Source of the DNA: an uncultured bacterium
Lineage (GTDB): Bacteria; Verrucomicrobiota; Lentisphaeria; Victivallales; Victivallaceae
DNA: 64,000 nucleotides
NCBI GenBank assembly: GCA_900551245.1
Contig: URVC01000003.1
Span: 68,041 to 132,040, forward strand
Reading direction: 5' to 3'
Part shown: positions 26,794-35,002 of the stretch, piece by piece
How the letters are laid out: every line of letters begins with the position of its first letter
Position numbering within the stretch: the first letter of the stretch is position 1
Translations under genes and position numbers: made by a program
Notes under the pieces: generated by a model
Told to the model about the DNA's origin: nothing
Database searches by the model: none
The model's input: only the letters and a program-made list of their open reading frames with translations

Positions 26794-27537
26794 ATGGCGA
26801 AGGCGGCCGGGAAAAAGAAAGCCCCTGTCAAACGCGCGGCCAAGGCGGTGAAACGGGCCGCCGGAAGCGCAAAGGAGGCCGGGGTTGGAGGAGTTCCCCG
26901 TTTCCTGCTCTGGTTCGGAGCCGGATTCGCGGGACTTCTTCTCTGCCTGTTTCTCGTTGCGGCCCTGCTGTTCAGCCCGCTGCCGGAGCTCTCTCCGGCG
27001 CCGCTCTCCGCCGACGACATCGCCTACCAGAACGAACTGCTCATGCGGATTACGAAGGAGGTGTTTCAGGGCGAACCGGAGGAGTCGGAACTCATTTTAA
27101 CTCCGGAGAAGCTCGATTCACTGCACCGCATTGCCGACAACGGGTTCGCCCTCACGTCGCTCTTTCTCTCCACCTCGGCGCTGCCGCCGCGCTACTACGG
27201 CGCGACGCTCCGGGAGGGAGCGCTGGATCTGACGGTGCCGGTCGTCACGCCGCTTCGCTGGCTGTTCGGCGGCATCATCCGGCTGTCGATGACGGTGGTT
27301 CCGGAAAAAGACGGGGAGTGGATCGATCTGGAGTTCCGCCGCTTCCGGCTCGGGAGCATCCCTCTGCCCGCGTGGCTGGTGGAGCAGTTCGCCGCGTCGG
27401 AACTGCGCAAGCGCCGGAACGATCCGCAATTCCGCAAATTCGACCGCGCGGTGAAATCGCTCTACATCGGCAGTGACGGTGCACTGCACATTCTCTACCG
27501 CCCGGCGGAACTGCGCGGCGCCATTCTCCGTTTCTGA
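26794..27537 (+). CDS. hypothetical single-pass membrane protein with Lys/Ala-rich N-terminus
   Basis: I do not recognise the family of this 247-residue protein. The first 35 residues are rich in Lys and Ala (MAKAAGKKKAPVKRAAKAVK). One membrane helix follows at about 38-62 (FLLWFGAGFAGLLLCLFLVAALL) and then a soluble domain of about 185 residues with LDLTVPVV and WIDLEFRRFRLGSIPLP. The basic tail should lie in the cytoplasm with the soluble domain outside, by the positive-inside rule. The start is three bases after tsaB, so it is the last gene of that operon. The basic tail could bind nucleic acid or lipid head groups, but nothing confirms this. Confidence 0.8.
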   Translation: MAKAAGKKKAPVKRAAKAVKRAAGSAKEAGVGGVPRFLLWFGAGFAGLLLCLFLVAALLFSPLPELSPAPLSADDIAYQNELLMRITKEVFQGEPEESELILTPEKLDSLHRIADNGFALTSLFLSTSALPPRYYGATLREGALDLTVPVVTPLRWLFGGIIRLSMTVVPEKDGEWIDLEFRRFRLGSIPLPAWLVEQFAASELRKRRNDPQFRKFDRAVKSLYIGSDGALHILYRPAELRGAILRF

Positions 27538-27552
27538 GGCGGGGAAGATGGG

Positions 27553-28038
27553 TCACGCCTCCGGATTCTGCGGAACGATTTCCGGTTCTACGAGCAGATC
27601 CGGCGGGTTCTCTGGATTGCAATGGTCTTTCCCGCCGGTGGCCAGCAGTGTCTCATAGTATTTTTTCTTGTATTGCAGCACCTCCATCTGGGCCTGGAGA
27701 TTTCGCATCTGCTCCCGCAGGATCTTCTCCTGCCGGAAGATCAGTTCCGCCCTCTCCGGAATGGTTTCATCGCCCTGCCGGCACATGTCGATGTAATGCT
27801 TCACCCCTTCCACCGGCAGACCGGTCGCGCGCAGACAAACCACCAGCTTCAACCAGCTGACGTTGTAATCGGAAAAGAGGCGGCTGTTTCCGGCGCTCCG
27901 ATCCACCCCCGGAATCAGTCCCGCATTGTCGTAATAGCGGATTGTATAGGGCGTGACCCCCATGATCTCCGCCACCTCCCGGACCGTATACTTCGGCGTC
28001 CGGTCCCGGAGAATCTGAAACCCATGCTCTCCTTTCAT
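27553..28038 (-). CDS. MerR family transcriptional regulator
   Basis: The protein has 161 residues. The start at 28038 is preferred over the ATG six bases earlier, because AGGAGG is seven bases upstream of it and would be only one base from the other. The winged helix (about 17-85) shows YTVREVAEIMGVTPYTIRYY and LVVCLRATGLPVEGVKHYI. A long coiled coil follows (RAELIFRQEKILREQMRNLQ), then an acidic Pro-rich tail with no metal-binding Cys set. This fits MerR-type regulators of the small-molecule or redox group. It is convergent with the gene ending at 27537 and divergent from the DUF2079 gene. Confidence 0.9.
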   Translation of the reverse strand: MKGEHGFQILRDRTPKYTVREVAEIMGVTPYTIRYYDNAGLIPGVDRSAGNSRLFSDYNVSWLKLVVCLRATGLPVEGVKHYIDMCRQGDETIPERAELIFRQEKILREQMRNLQAQMEVLQYKKKYYETLLATGGKDHCNPENPPDLLVEPEIVPQNPEA

Positions 28039-28187
28039 CGCCATTCCTCCTGCGGCATTCCTGTTGTTCGATGTTGATTTCGATGGGTTCAATATACTTT
28101 CCCGAGAGAAAAATGCAAACAACCCAATTCTGCACAACACGCCTTTCGCTCTTCCGAAAAAATTCTGCGGGAAAACGGAAACCGCTC

Positions 28188-28216
28188 TTGGAATTCCATT
28201 CCCGGCAGATTATGTT
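28188..28216 (+). promoter_or_regulatory. promoter giving a leaderless mRNA for the DUF2079 gene
   Basis: TTGGAA (28188-28193), a 17-base spacer and TATGTT (28211-28216) place the transcription start at or next to the A of the ATG at 28223. No ribosome site precedes that ATG. It resembles the AraC 2 promoter in this respect. Confidence 0.6.
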
Positions 28217-28222
28217 ATACCC

Positions 28223-29791
28223 ATGACCGTCAATTATTACATCGCCGTTACCGCCGCAGTTGCGGCGGCTGTTCCGTTCGCCGCCGCCGGGTGGGCGCTC
28301 CGCCGTCCGCTCCCGGAAAAGACGGCACGCGGCATCGTCTTCGCCGCCGCCGCCGTCTTCGCGCTGGCCTACTGGGGAGCCGGCGTCGTCAAATACCGCG
28401 CCGATCTCTTCGGACTGTGGGACTTCGGCATCTACGACTCCATGCTTCACATCGCCGCGCAGGGCGGCGGGCTGCTGCGGGACTTCCGCTGCGGAGCGTT
28501 TGACCACTTCTCCCCGGCGGCGCTGGTGCTGCTCCCCTTCTACCAGCTGTGGGATTCACCGCACTGGCTGATCGCCTTTCAGCCGGTCGTGATGGCCGCA
28601 GCCGCAATTCCGCTCTATTTCGCCGGATTGCGGCTGCTTCGCAATCCGGTGTATGCCATGCTCGCGCCGCTGCTCTACCTCTTCAACCCCTACTTCGCCC
28701 GGCTGGCGCTCTTCGACTTCCACATCGAATGCCTCTTTCCGCTCTGGTTCGCGCTGGGGTTTCTCGCCTGGACTCAACACCGGATGCGGCGGTTTCTCTT
28801 CTGGATGCTGACCCTGCCGCTGATCAAGGAGGATTTCGTCATTCCGCTCGGCGCCGCCGGGCTGTGGATGCTTTCTCTTCGCGGCCGCCGCCGGGCGGGT
28901 GTGCTCTGCCTCGCCGGAGCGCTCCTCTGGACCCTCTTCATCCTGAAAATCCACTTTCCACTGCTGGTCAAGGCGGACTACTGGCACTACGGGAGATACG
29001 AGCTTTTCGCGCCGACCCTCTCCGGCACGCTCGCCAACTTCGGCGCCATGCTCGCCCGGCTGGTTCAGCCGCATGTTCCGGCGGTATTGCTGAGCGTGTT
29101 GCTCCCCTTCGCCTTCCTCCCGCTCTTCTCCTGGCGGGGGCTGATTCTCCTCGTCCTGCCGACGCTCGGAATTCAACTGGTGAGCGCCTTCGATCAACAG
29201 CAGCTCCTCTTCAGCCACTACGCCTCGGCGCTGGTCGGGGTCCTGCCGGCGGCGACGATTCTCGGGCTCCGGCAGCTCCGGATTCTGCTGTGGAAACAAG
29301 AGCTCACCCGGTACATCGGAGCCGTCGCCGGTGCCGCACTCGGAATCATGCTGGCGAGCCACATCCTCTTCGCCGATCTGCCGCAGAACCGCTATTACAT
29401 CCACCTGGCCGGCTACGACACCGCCCGGGGCGGTTCCCTGCTCGCCATCCCCTTCTCGGCGGAACGGCGGGAGGAGTTGCGCGGCAAACTGCAGAACGCC
29501 GCCGAATTGAAGAAGGTCACTGACCGGATTCCCGACGGCGCTACGGTGGTGGCCCAGAATGAGACCGGTCTGAAACTGCTCCGGCGCTGTCAGGTGTTCA
29601 ATGTCCCGGGGCCGGAGAAGGCCGACTTCTACCTTTTCGACCGGGAAAACCATCACGGGTACGAGTCGCCGGAAGAGCTCAATTCCCTGCTGATGCGACT
29701 GCTTCGCGATCCGGATTACCGGTTCGAACGGTACGGGAAAGGGATCCTGCTCTTCCGGAAACTCACGCCTTCGGTCAGAACGAAACGCTGA
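28223..29791 (+). CDS. DUF2079 family multi-pass membrane protein
   Basis: This 522-residue integral membrane protein has about ten helices. It shows the DUF2079 pattern: WDFGIYDSMLHIAAQGG, FDHFSPAALVLLPFY, LFDFHIECLFPLWFALGF, LIKEDFVIP and YASALVGVLPAATILG. The family is related to GT-C membrane glycosyltransferases, and the early Asp and Glu residues stand where those enzymes place theirs. The substrate is unknown. The start at 28223 is preferred because the promoter places +1 there; an in-frame ATG at 28064 is upstream of the promoter. The 3' end overlaps the convergent D123-type gene by 17 bases. Confidence 0.82.
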   Translation: MTVNYYIAVTAAVAAAVPFAAAGWALRRPLPEKTARGIVFAAAAVFALAYWGAGVVKYRADLFGLWDFGIYDSMLHIAAQGGGLLRDFRCGAFDHFSPAALVLLPFYQLWDSPHWLIAFQPVVMAAAAIPLYFAGLRLLRNPVYAMLAPLLYLFNPYFARLALFDFHIECLFPLWFALGFLAWTQHRMRRFLFWMLTLPLIKEDFVIPLGAAGLWMLSLRGRRRAGVLCLAGALLWTLFILKIHFPLLVKADYWHYGRYELFAPTLSGTLANFGAMLARLVQPHVPAVLLSVLLPFAFLPLFSWRGLILLVLPTLGIQLVSAFDQQQLLFSHYASALVGVLPAATILGLRQLRILLWKQELTRYIGAVAGAALGIMLASHILFADLPQNRYYIHLAGYDTARGGSLLAIPFSAERREELRGKLQNAAELKKVTDRIPDGATVVAQNETGLKLLRRCQVFNVPGPEKADFYLFDRENHHGYESPEELNSLLMRLLRDPDYRFERYGKGILLFRKLTPSVRTKR

Positions 29792-30518
29792 CGTCGCCGG
29801 AAATCTTCGTCGGCGGATCCATCAGCACGATTCCGGCCGGACAGCTCCAGTTGCGCTCCCAGGTGCGCAGCAGCAGCGGGTCGGTCGGCTCGCCCCACGG
29901 ATTGAGGTCGATGATGAGGATCTTCCCCGAGGCGGTGAAGTAGATATCCATCACCAGCGTCTTGACCGGCAGCAGCCAGGAGATGCTGCGCACGAAGTCC
30001 TCCGCCTTCTCCCAGAGCTTCTCGCGAATGCCCTCCAGCCGCCGGAAATGACGGTCGAGGTTGTACTGGCTCATCGCCACCAGACGCCCCTCCCACAGAA
30101 AGAGGCGGAACTCCCGGGTGCGGTTCATCCGGCGGAAGGGGCGCAGACAGACATACTCCACCTCCCCGCGCCGGGCGGACTCCCGCACCTTTTCACTGCG
30201 GACGAGGTACTTCCAGGCGCTTTCCGGGGAGAAGACCGCGCCGCGCTTTCCGGCGAACCGTTCGGTATCGGTCGGTGCACAGCGGTCCACCGAGACGAAG
30301 CAGTTGCCGGGAATCGCCGCCATCGGCTGACGCAGATCCTCGATCACCCGCTTCACCGCCGGGTTGCGCCCCTCCTCCTCCCGGTCGAAATCACCGCCGG
30401 CGATCAGAATGTTGAGCGCATCCTTGCGCAGTTTGACAAAGGAGGTCAGAAACGTATGCCCCGCCAGCACCGGATACCAGACGGGCGTGCGAAGAAAATC
30501 AAGTTCAGCAGCATTCAT
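29775..30518 (-). CDS. D123/CDC123-like ATP-grasp protein
   Basis: This 247-residue protein resembles the D123 (cell division cycle 123) family. Shared features are the REFRLFLWEGRLVAMSQYN segment, VMDIYFTASGKILIIDLNPW with the ATP-grasp Asp and Asn, and GEPTDPLLLRTW. The eukaryotic protein is an ATP-binding chaperone that builds translation factor eIF2; bacterial relatives have no firm role. The start overlaps the end of the membrane protein gene by four bases (ATGA), so it is the last gene of the def operon. Linkage with peptide deformylase hints at a protein synthesis or maturation role, but this is inference. Confidence 0.75.
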   Translation of the reverse strand: MNAAELDFLRTPVWYPVLAGHTFLTSFVKLRKDALNILIAGGDFDREEEGRNPAVKRVIEDLRQPMAAIPGNCFVSVDRCAPTDTERFAGKRGAVFSPESAWKYLVRSEKVRESARRGEVEYVCLRPFRRMNRTREFRLFLWEGRLVAMSQYNLDRHFRRLEGIREKLWEKAEDFVRSISWLLPVKTLVMDIYFTASGKILIIDLNPWGEPTDPLLLRTWERNWSCPAGIVLMDPPTKISGDVSVSF

Positions 30519-31492
30519 CGGAAGTTCTCCTCATTTGACTCGGAACCGCTGCGTTCCAGCCGGGCCGCGGCGATCATCCAGTAGATCACCAGCCCGATCA
30601 TGAACACGGTGCTGTAGCTGAAAAACGGCAGGTCAAGCGCCGGGAAACACCCCGCGACCAGCATCACCGGGAATCCGGCATACACCCCGACCTTCCAGAA
30701 CTGGGCAAAGTTCAAAACCACCTTGCGCCCCCCGAGCGAAAGCCGGGAGACGCCGGCAAAAATCAACGTGTAAAGCAACGCCAGCAAAAGCAGTCCGGCA
30801 AAGCGGCCGAGAAACACCAGAAGCGCGACCGAACTGGCCACCGCGTCGAAGAGGCTCGCGACCGGAATCTCCGGCGGCTCCTGCCGCGGCCAGAGCGCGG
30901 TCACCTCCACCCCGGTGGAAAGGAAGTCGCACAGCTCCCGGGTGGAAAAACTGCGGAACGACAACCCGATTCCCCGGAACAGCGGAACCGTTCCGGGCGC
31001 CGGTGCCGCCTGCTCCGTTTCCGTCGGCCTCTCCAGCCCGAACTGCCAGTTCCCCGGCTCCACCTGCCAGGCACAGCCGAGGAAGCGGGGGCTCCAGATC
31101 ACCAGATAGTCGAGCAGAGCAATGGAATCCGGGTCAACCGCCATCCCCGCCTTGAAGTCGGGAACATAGCTGATCCGGCCGTTCCACGGCAGATCCAGCG
31201 AACGCGCCTCCTCCGGCCGGACCGCCGGGATCAGCGCCTCCGGCGTCATGCGGATCTCCGAACCGAACTCCGCGGTAATCCGGCGCTCCACCTCGTCGAT
31301 CACCCGGCCCATCCGGGTTCCCTCTCCCCAGACGATTCCGGCGGAGACCAGGAGCGTCATCAGCAGAAGGTGCCACAGCGTGCGCCACACCGAATTGTAC
31401 CGCAACCGGGAAAAGATCTCCGTACCGCAGCAGGTGCCGCGGAGCGCTCCCCAGAAGCTCACCGGCTCCGGAACTCTCTCTTCCTGCTCCAT
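30515..31492 (-). CDS. DUF1189-like integral membrane protein
   Basis: This 325-residue protein has one N-terminal membrane helix (TLWHLLLMTLLVSAGIVW), an extracytoplasmic loop of about 160 residues and three to four C-terminal helices (LLVFLGRFAGLLLLALLYTLIF, VGVYAGFPVMLVAG, FMIGLVIYWMIAA). The layout and the C-terminal helices resemble DUF1189 proteins of unknown function. It overlaps the def stop codon by one base (TAATG) and the D123-type gene by four. Tight coupling suggests translation as one unit with def. No catalytic motif is visible. Confidence 0.65.
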   Translation of the reverse strand: MEQEERVPEPVSFWGALRGTCCGTEIFSRLRYNSVWRTLWHLLLMTLLVSAGIVWGEGTRMGRVIDEVERRITAEFGSEIRMTPEALIPAVRPEEARSLDLPWNGRISYVPDFKAGMAVDPDSIALLDYLVIWSPRFLGCAWQVEPGNWQFGLERPTETEQAAPAPGTVPLFRGIGLSFRSFSTRELCDFLSTGVEVTALWPRQEPPEIPVASLFDAVASSVALLVFLGRFAGLLLLALLYTLIFAGVSRLSLGGRKVVLNFAQFWKVGVYAGFPVMLVAGCFPALDLPFFSYSTVFMIGLVIYWMIAAARLERSGSESNEENFR

Positions 31493-32085
31493 TATTTTAC
31501 CTTCACCCGATGGAAATGGTGCCGCTCCCCGAAACGGATCAGCTGTTTCAGCTCGCGTTCGACGGTACGGGCCGCCTCCGGCGTCAGCCGGTCGATGAAC
31601 AGCGTGCCGTCGAGATGGTCAAGTTCATGCTGGATGCACCGCCCGAGCAGGCCGCCGCATTCGCATTCGATCCATTCGCCGTCGAGCGTCTGCGCCCGGA
31701 ACACCACCGAAGCAGGGCGCACCACCGGCGCAAAGAGGTCCGGCAGCGAAAGGCACCCTTCATCGTGAGAGGTGAGATTTTCCGACGAGGCGACGATCTC
31801 CGGATTGACCACTGCCAGCGGCATCTTCGGCAGCAGCAGCCGTTCACCGGTCGACGGGGTATCCCCCATCGACTCCAGCGGCACGTCGAAGACGACCAGC
31901 CGCAGGGACTCCCCCGCCTGCGGAGCGGCGAGACCGATCCCCTCAAACGCCTGCATCGACTCGATCATCGAGGCGGCCAGCTGCCGGATTTCCGGCGTCA
32001 CAGCGGCAACCGGTTTCGCCTTTTCGCGCAGCACCGGGTCGCCGACGGTATGCACCACGTAACGTTTCTTATTCTTGAAGAACAT
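31492..32085 (-). CDS. def: peptide deformylase
   Basis: This 197-residue metalloenzyme removes the N-formyl group from new proteins. All three family motifs are present: GIGLAAPQAG, EGCLSLP (metal-binding Cys) and QHELDHLDG (HExxH). The start at 32085 has GGAGTGG upstream and lies about 25 bases after the predicted transcription start. Upstream in-frame codons cross the promoter and terminator and are not used. It is the first gene of the def-membrane protein-D123 operon. Confidence 0.95.
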   Translation of the reverse strand: MFFKNKKRYVVHTVGDPVLREKAKPVAAVTPEIRQLAASMIESMQAFEGIGLAAPQAGESLRLVVFDVPLESMGDTPSTGERLLLPKMPLAVVNPEIVASSENLTSHDEGCLSLPDLFAPVVRPASVVFRAQTLDGEWIECECGGLLGRCIQHELDHLDGTLFIDRLTPEAARTVERELKQLIRFGERHHFHRVKVK

Positions 32086-32116
32086 AGATTTTCCACTCCA
32101 TGCAATACTGTGGATT

Positions 32117-32145
32117 AATGTACATCCCGGCGGAAATTCTGTCAA
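32117..32145 (-). promoter_or_regulatory. promoter of the def operon
   Basis: Minus-strand TTGACA (32140-32145, full consensus), a 17-base spacer and TACATT (32117-32122) predict a start near 32110. It lies just downstream of the terminator of the preceding operon. Confidence 0.7.
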
Positions 32146-32154
32146 CCGGCACAC

Positions 32155-32191
32155 GGAGGAAAAAGCAAAAAACCCGGTCAGGACCGGGTTT
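32155..32191 (-). terminator. intrinsic terminator of the gltBD-dapFL-activator operon
   Basis: A perfect 10-bp stem (AAACCCGGTC / GACCGGGTTT, 32170-32191) with a 2-base centre is followed on the minus strand by a T-rich run (TTTTTTGCTTTTT). The upstream arm overlaps the last codons and stop of the activator gene at 32178. Confidence 0.85.
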
Positions 32192-33734
32192 CGGAAGCGT
32201 CGTTCACATACCACTCCGGCGTGATGCCGAGGCGGCCGATCTTGTAGTGGATCACCCGCGGGGAGAGGCCGAGGTCGCGTGCCGCCGCGGACATGTTGCC
32301 GTTGTTCCGCTTGAGCGCTTCGACAATCAGCTCCCGCTCGTAGGAGTTGACCAGCGTGTTGAACGAGGCGTTCCCCTCGGGGAGCAGCTCCGAACCGGAC
32401 TCCTTGCCGGTCTGGAGCGACGGCGGCAGATTGTAGCCGTGGATGCAGTCGTCGGTGGCAGTCAGCACCGCGCGCTCGATGCAGTTCTCCAGCTCGCGGA
32501 CGTTGCCGGGCCAGTGGTAGCTCATGAGCATGTTGATCGCCGGGGTTGAAAGGCGTTTGACCTTTTTGCCGTAGCGGAGATTGTGCTTCTCAATGAAGTG
32601 CTCGGCCAGCAGAATGATGTCGCCGCGCCGCTTGCACAGATCCGGCATCATGATCGGGAAGATGTTCAGCCGGTAGTAGAGGTCCTCGCGGAACTTCTTC
32701 TGCTGCATGAGCTCCTCCAGATTGCGGCTGGTCGCGGCGAGAAACCGCACATTCGATTTCAATTCGACGTTGCTGCCCACCCGCGAGAAGGTGCGCTCCT
32801 GAATGAAGCGCAGCAGTTTCACCTGCGTGGTGAGCGAGAGATCGCCGATCTCGTCGAGAAAGAGCGTCCCGCCGTCGGCGGCCTCGGCACGGCCGATCCG
32901 CCGGCAGGTGGCGCCGGTGAAGGCCCCCTTCTCGTGGCCGAACAGTTCGCTCTCCACCAGATTCTCCGGCAAAGCGGCGCAGTTGAGCGTCACAAAAGGC
33001 TTGTCCTTGCGGCTGGAGAGTTCGACGATCGCGCGGGCGACCAGCTCCTTGCCGGTGCCGGAACTGCCGCGGATCAGCACCGTCGCATCGCTCGGCGCCA
33101 CCTGGCGAATCAGTTCATAGATGTTCTGCATGCACCGGCAGTTGCCGACCAGTTTGCCTGGATTGCCGGTAAGCATGTTGCGCAGTTTCCGGTTCTCTTC
33201 GAGCAGATCTTCCCTCTCCTCATGCTCCTGAAGGCAGACAGCAACGGCGTCAGCGACGATATTGCCGATGATTTCGAGCAGCGCAAGATCCCGTTCCAGA
33301 TCGGTTCCGGCGACATTTTCGCGGTCGATGCTCAATGTCCCGATCACCTGGTCCATATGGAAAATCGGCACACAGAGAAACGCCACAGGATGGTCGGTCT
33401 TGCGGCTCCCGGTCCGGTTCAGGAAGCGGGGATCGCGGGAGATGTCGGGAACCAGATGGGGGCGGCCGGTCTCGGCCACATGGCCGGTGATCCCCTCCCC
33501 CAGCCGGTAACGGCCGAGCTGCTTCTCCTCCTCGTCGAGCCCGTGAGAGGCTTCGATGGTGAGCGTATCGCCGTGGAGAAGCGTAATCGTGCCGCGAAGC
33601 ATCCCCATGCGGCGATGCAGCACCGCCAGAATCTCATTGAGCAGAGCATCGACATTCCGTTTGTGAACGACCGCGGAACTGATCTCCTGAAGCACAAGGA
33701 TCTCCTGCCCGAGTGTGCCGGCTTTCGGTTTCAT
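32178..33734 (-). CDS. NifA-type sigma-54-dependent activator with GAF domain
   Basis: This 518-residue activator has an N-terminal GAF domain (about 20-170) and an AAA+ domain (about 190-430) with RGSSGTGKE (Walker A), the sigma-54 contact loop GAFTGA in FGHEKGAFTGATC, GGTLFLDEIGDL (Walker B) and WPGNVRELEN. A Fis-type helix-turn-helix lies at about 470-505 (GNMSAAARDLGLSPRVIHYKI). No receiver domain is present, so control is through GAF binding of a small molecule or partner protein, as in NifA and NorR. It is the last gene after dapL (28 bases) in the gltB-led operon, which itself has a sigma-54 promoter. It is the best candidate activator of both nitrogen promoters in this window. Confidence 0.93.
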   Translation of the reverse strand: MKPKAGTLGQEILVLQEISSAVVHKRNVDALLNEILAVLHRRMGMLRGTITLLHGDTLTIEASHGLDEEEKQLGRYRLGEGITGHVAETGRPHLVPDISRDPRFLNRTGSRKTDHPVAFLCVPIFHMDQVIGTLSIDRENVAGTDLERDLALLEIIGNIVADAVAVCLQEHEEREDLLEENRKLRNMLTGNPGKLVGNCRCMQNIYELIRQVAPSDATVLIRGSSGTGKELVARAIVELSSRKDKPFVTLNCAALPENLVESELFGHEKGAFTGATCRRIGRAEAADGGTLFLDEIGDLSLTTQVKLLRFIQERTFSRVGSNVELKSNVRFLAATSRNLEELMQQKKFREDLYYRLNIFPIMMPDLCKRRGDIILLAEHFIEKHNLRYGKKVKRLSTPAINMLMSYHWPGNVRELENCIERAVLTATDDCIHGYNLPPSLQTGKESGSELLPEGNASFNTLVNSYERELIVEALKRNNGNMSAAARDLGLSPRVIHYKIGRLGITPEWYVNDASETRS

Positions 33735-33762
33735 CCCATCTCCCTTCTTGACGGCAAACGAT

Positions 33763-34998
33763 TCAGATCAGGCTGGCACGGCAGATGCGCTCGACCGCCT
33801 CCGCCGTCTCCGCCCGGTCGCCGAACGCCGTCAACCGGAACCACCCTTCCCCGCCGGGGCCGAATCCCACACCGGGGGTGCCGACCACCTGGCAGACGTT
33901 CAGTAATTTATCAGCAAATTGCGTGGATTCAAGTCCCGCAGGCAATTTCCACCAGATATAAGGCGCATTTTTTCCGCCGAACACCTCAAATCCGGCCCCG
34001 ATCAGGCCGGAACGAATCAGTTCTGCGTTGCCCATATAGTAGTCGATCACTTCACGCGACTGCTTCATTCCGGCGGGGGAATAGACCGCTTCAGCGGCTC
34101 GCTGGACAATGTAGCAGACGCCGTTGAACTTGGTGCACTGGCGGCGGAGCCAGAGCGCGTTGACGCTCTGCATCTTCCCGGAGTTGTCACGCCGCCGGAG
34201 CGCCTTCGGCACCACGGTGAAGCCGCAACGCACCCCGGTGAAGCCGGCGCTTTTCGAGAAGGATTTGAATTCGATCGCCACCTCCTTCGCCCCCGGAATT
34301 TCGTAGATGCTTCCGGGCAGTCCCGGTTCGCGGATGTAGGCGCTGTAGGCGCTGTCGAAGAGGATCACCGCCTCCTTCTCCCGGGCATACTCCACCCAGC
34401 GGGTGAGCGCGGCGCGGTCGAGCACGGTGCCGGTCGGATTGTTCGGCGAACAGAGATAGACCAGATCCACCCGCTCCTTCGGCGGTTCCGGAGAGAAGCC
34501 GTTCTCCTCGGTTCCGGCGAGGTAGGTGATTCCGGCGAAGCGCCCGTCGGGACCGAATTCGCCGGTGCGGCCGGCCATCACGTTGCTGTCGAGGTAGACC
34601 GGATAGACCGGATCGCCGATCGCCACCCGGGCGTCGGCGCTGAAAATCTCCTGAATGTTGCCGACATCGCACTTGGAGCCGTCGCTCACGAACACCTCGT
34701 CGCGGTCGATTTCGATGCCGCGCGCGGTGTATTCGCCGCGGATGATCGCGTCGATCAGGAAGTCGTACCCCTGCTCCGGACCGTAACCGCGGAAGGTCGA
34801 GGCGTCGGCCATCTCGTCGACGGCGGCGTGCATCGCCTCGATTACCGCCGGCACCAGCGGCCGGGTGACGTCGCCGATGCCGAGGCTGATGATCTTCGCG
34901 TCGGGATGGGCCGCGCGGTAGGCGTCGACCCGCCGCTTGATTCCGGCGAACAGGTAGCTGCCGGGCAGCTTGAGATAGTTGGAGTTGATTTCACACAT
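33763..34998 (-). CDS. dapL: LL-diaminopimelate aminotransferase
   Basis: This 411-residue fold I aminotransferase converts tetrahydrodipicolinate directly to LL-diaminopimelate with glutamate as amino donor. It carries the DapL-type N-terminus (NSNYLKLPGSYLFAGIKRRV), IISLGIGDVTRPL, FVSDGSKCDVGNIQ, YLCSPNNPTG and the cofactor lysine in FKSFSKSAGFTG. This one-step route is known from Chlamydiae, Verrucomicrobia, plants and others, and it supports a PVC host. It lies four bases after dapF, and both sit behind gltBD, which supplies the glutamate. Confidence 0.95.
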   Translation of the reverse strand: MCEINSNYLKLPGSYLFAGIKRRVDAYRAAHPDAKIISLGIGDVTRPLVPAVIEAMHAAVDEMADASTFRGYGPEQGYDFLIDAIIRGEYTARGIEIDRDEVFVSDGSKCDVGNIQEIFSADARVAIGDPVYPVYLDSNVMAGRTGEFGPDGRFAGITYLAGTEENGFSPEPPKERVDLVYLCSPNNPTGTVLDRAALTRWVEYAREKEAVILFDSAYSAYIREPGLPGSIYEIPGAKEVAIEFKSFSKSAGFTGVRCGFTVVPKALRRRDNSGKMQSVNALWLRRQCTKFNGVCYIVQRAAEAVYSPAGMKQSREVIDYYMGNAELIRSGLIGAGFEVFGGKNAPYIWWKLPAGLESTQFADKLLNVCQVVGTPGVGFGPGGEGWFRLTAFGDRAETAEAVERICRASLI

Positions 34999-35002
34999 CG
35001 CT

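Noticed and set aside
28064..28222. An upstream ATG for the DUF2079 gene
   Set aside because: It is upstream of a good promoter and would add 53 polar residues before the first membrane helix.
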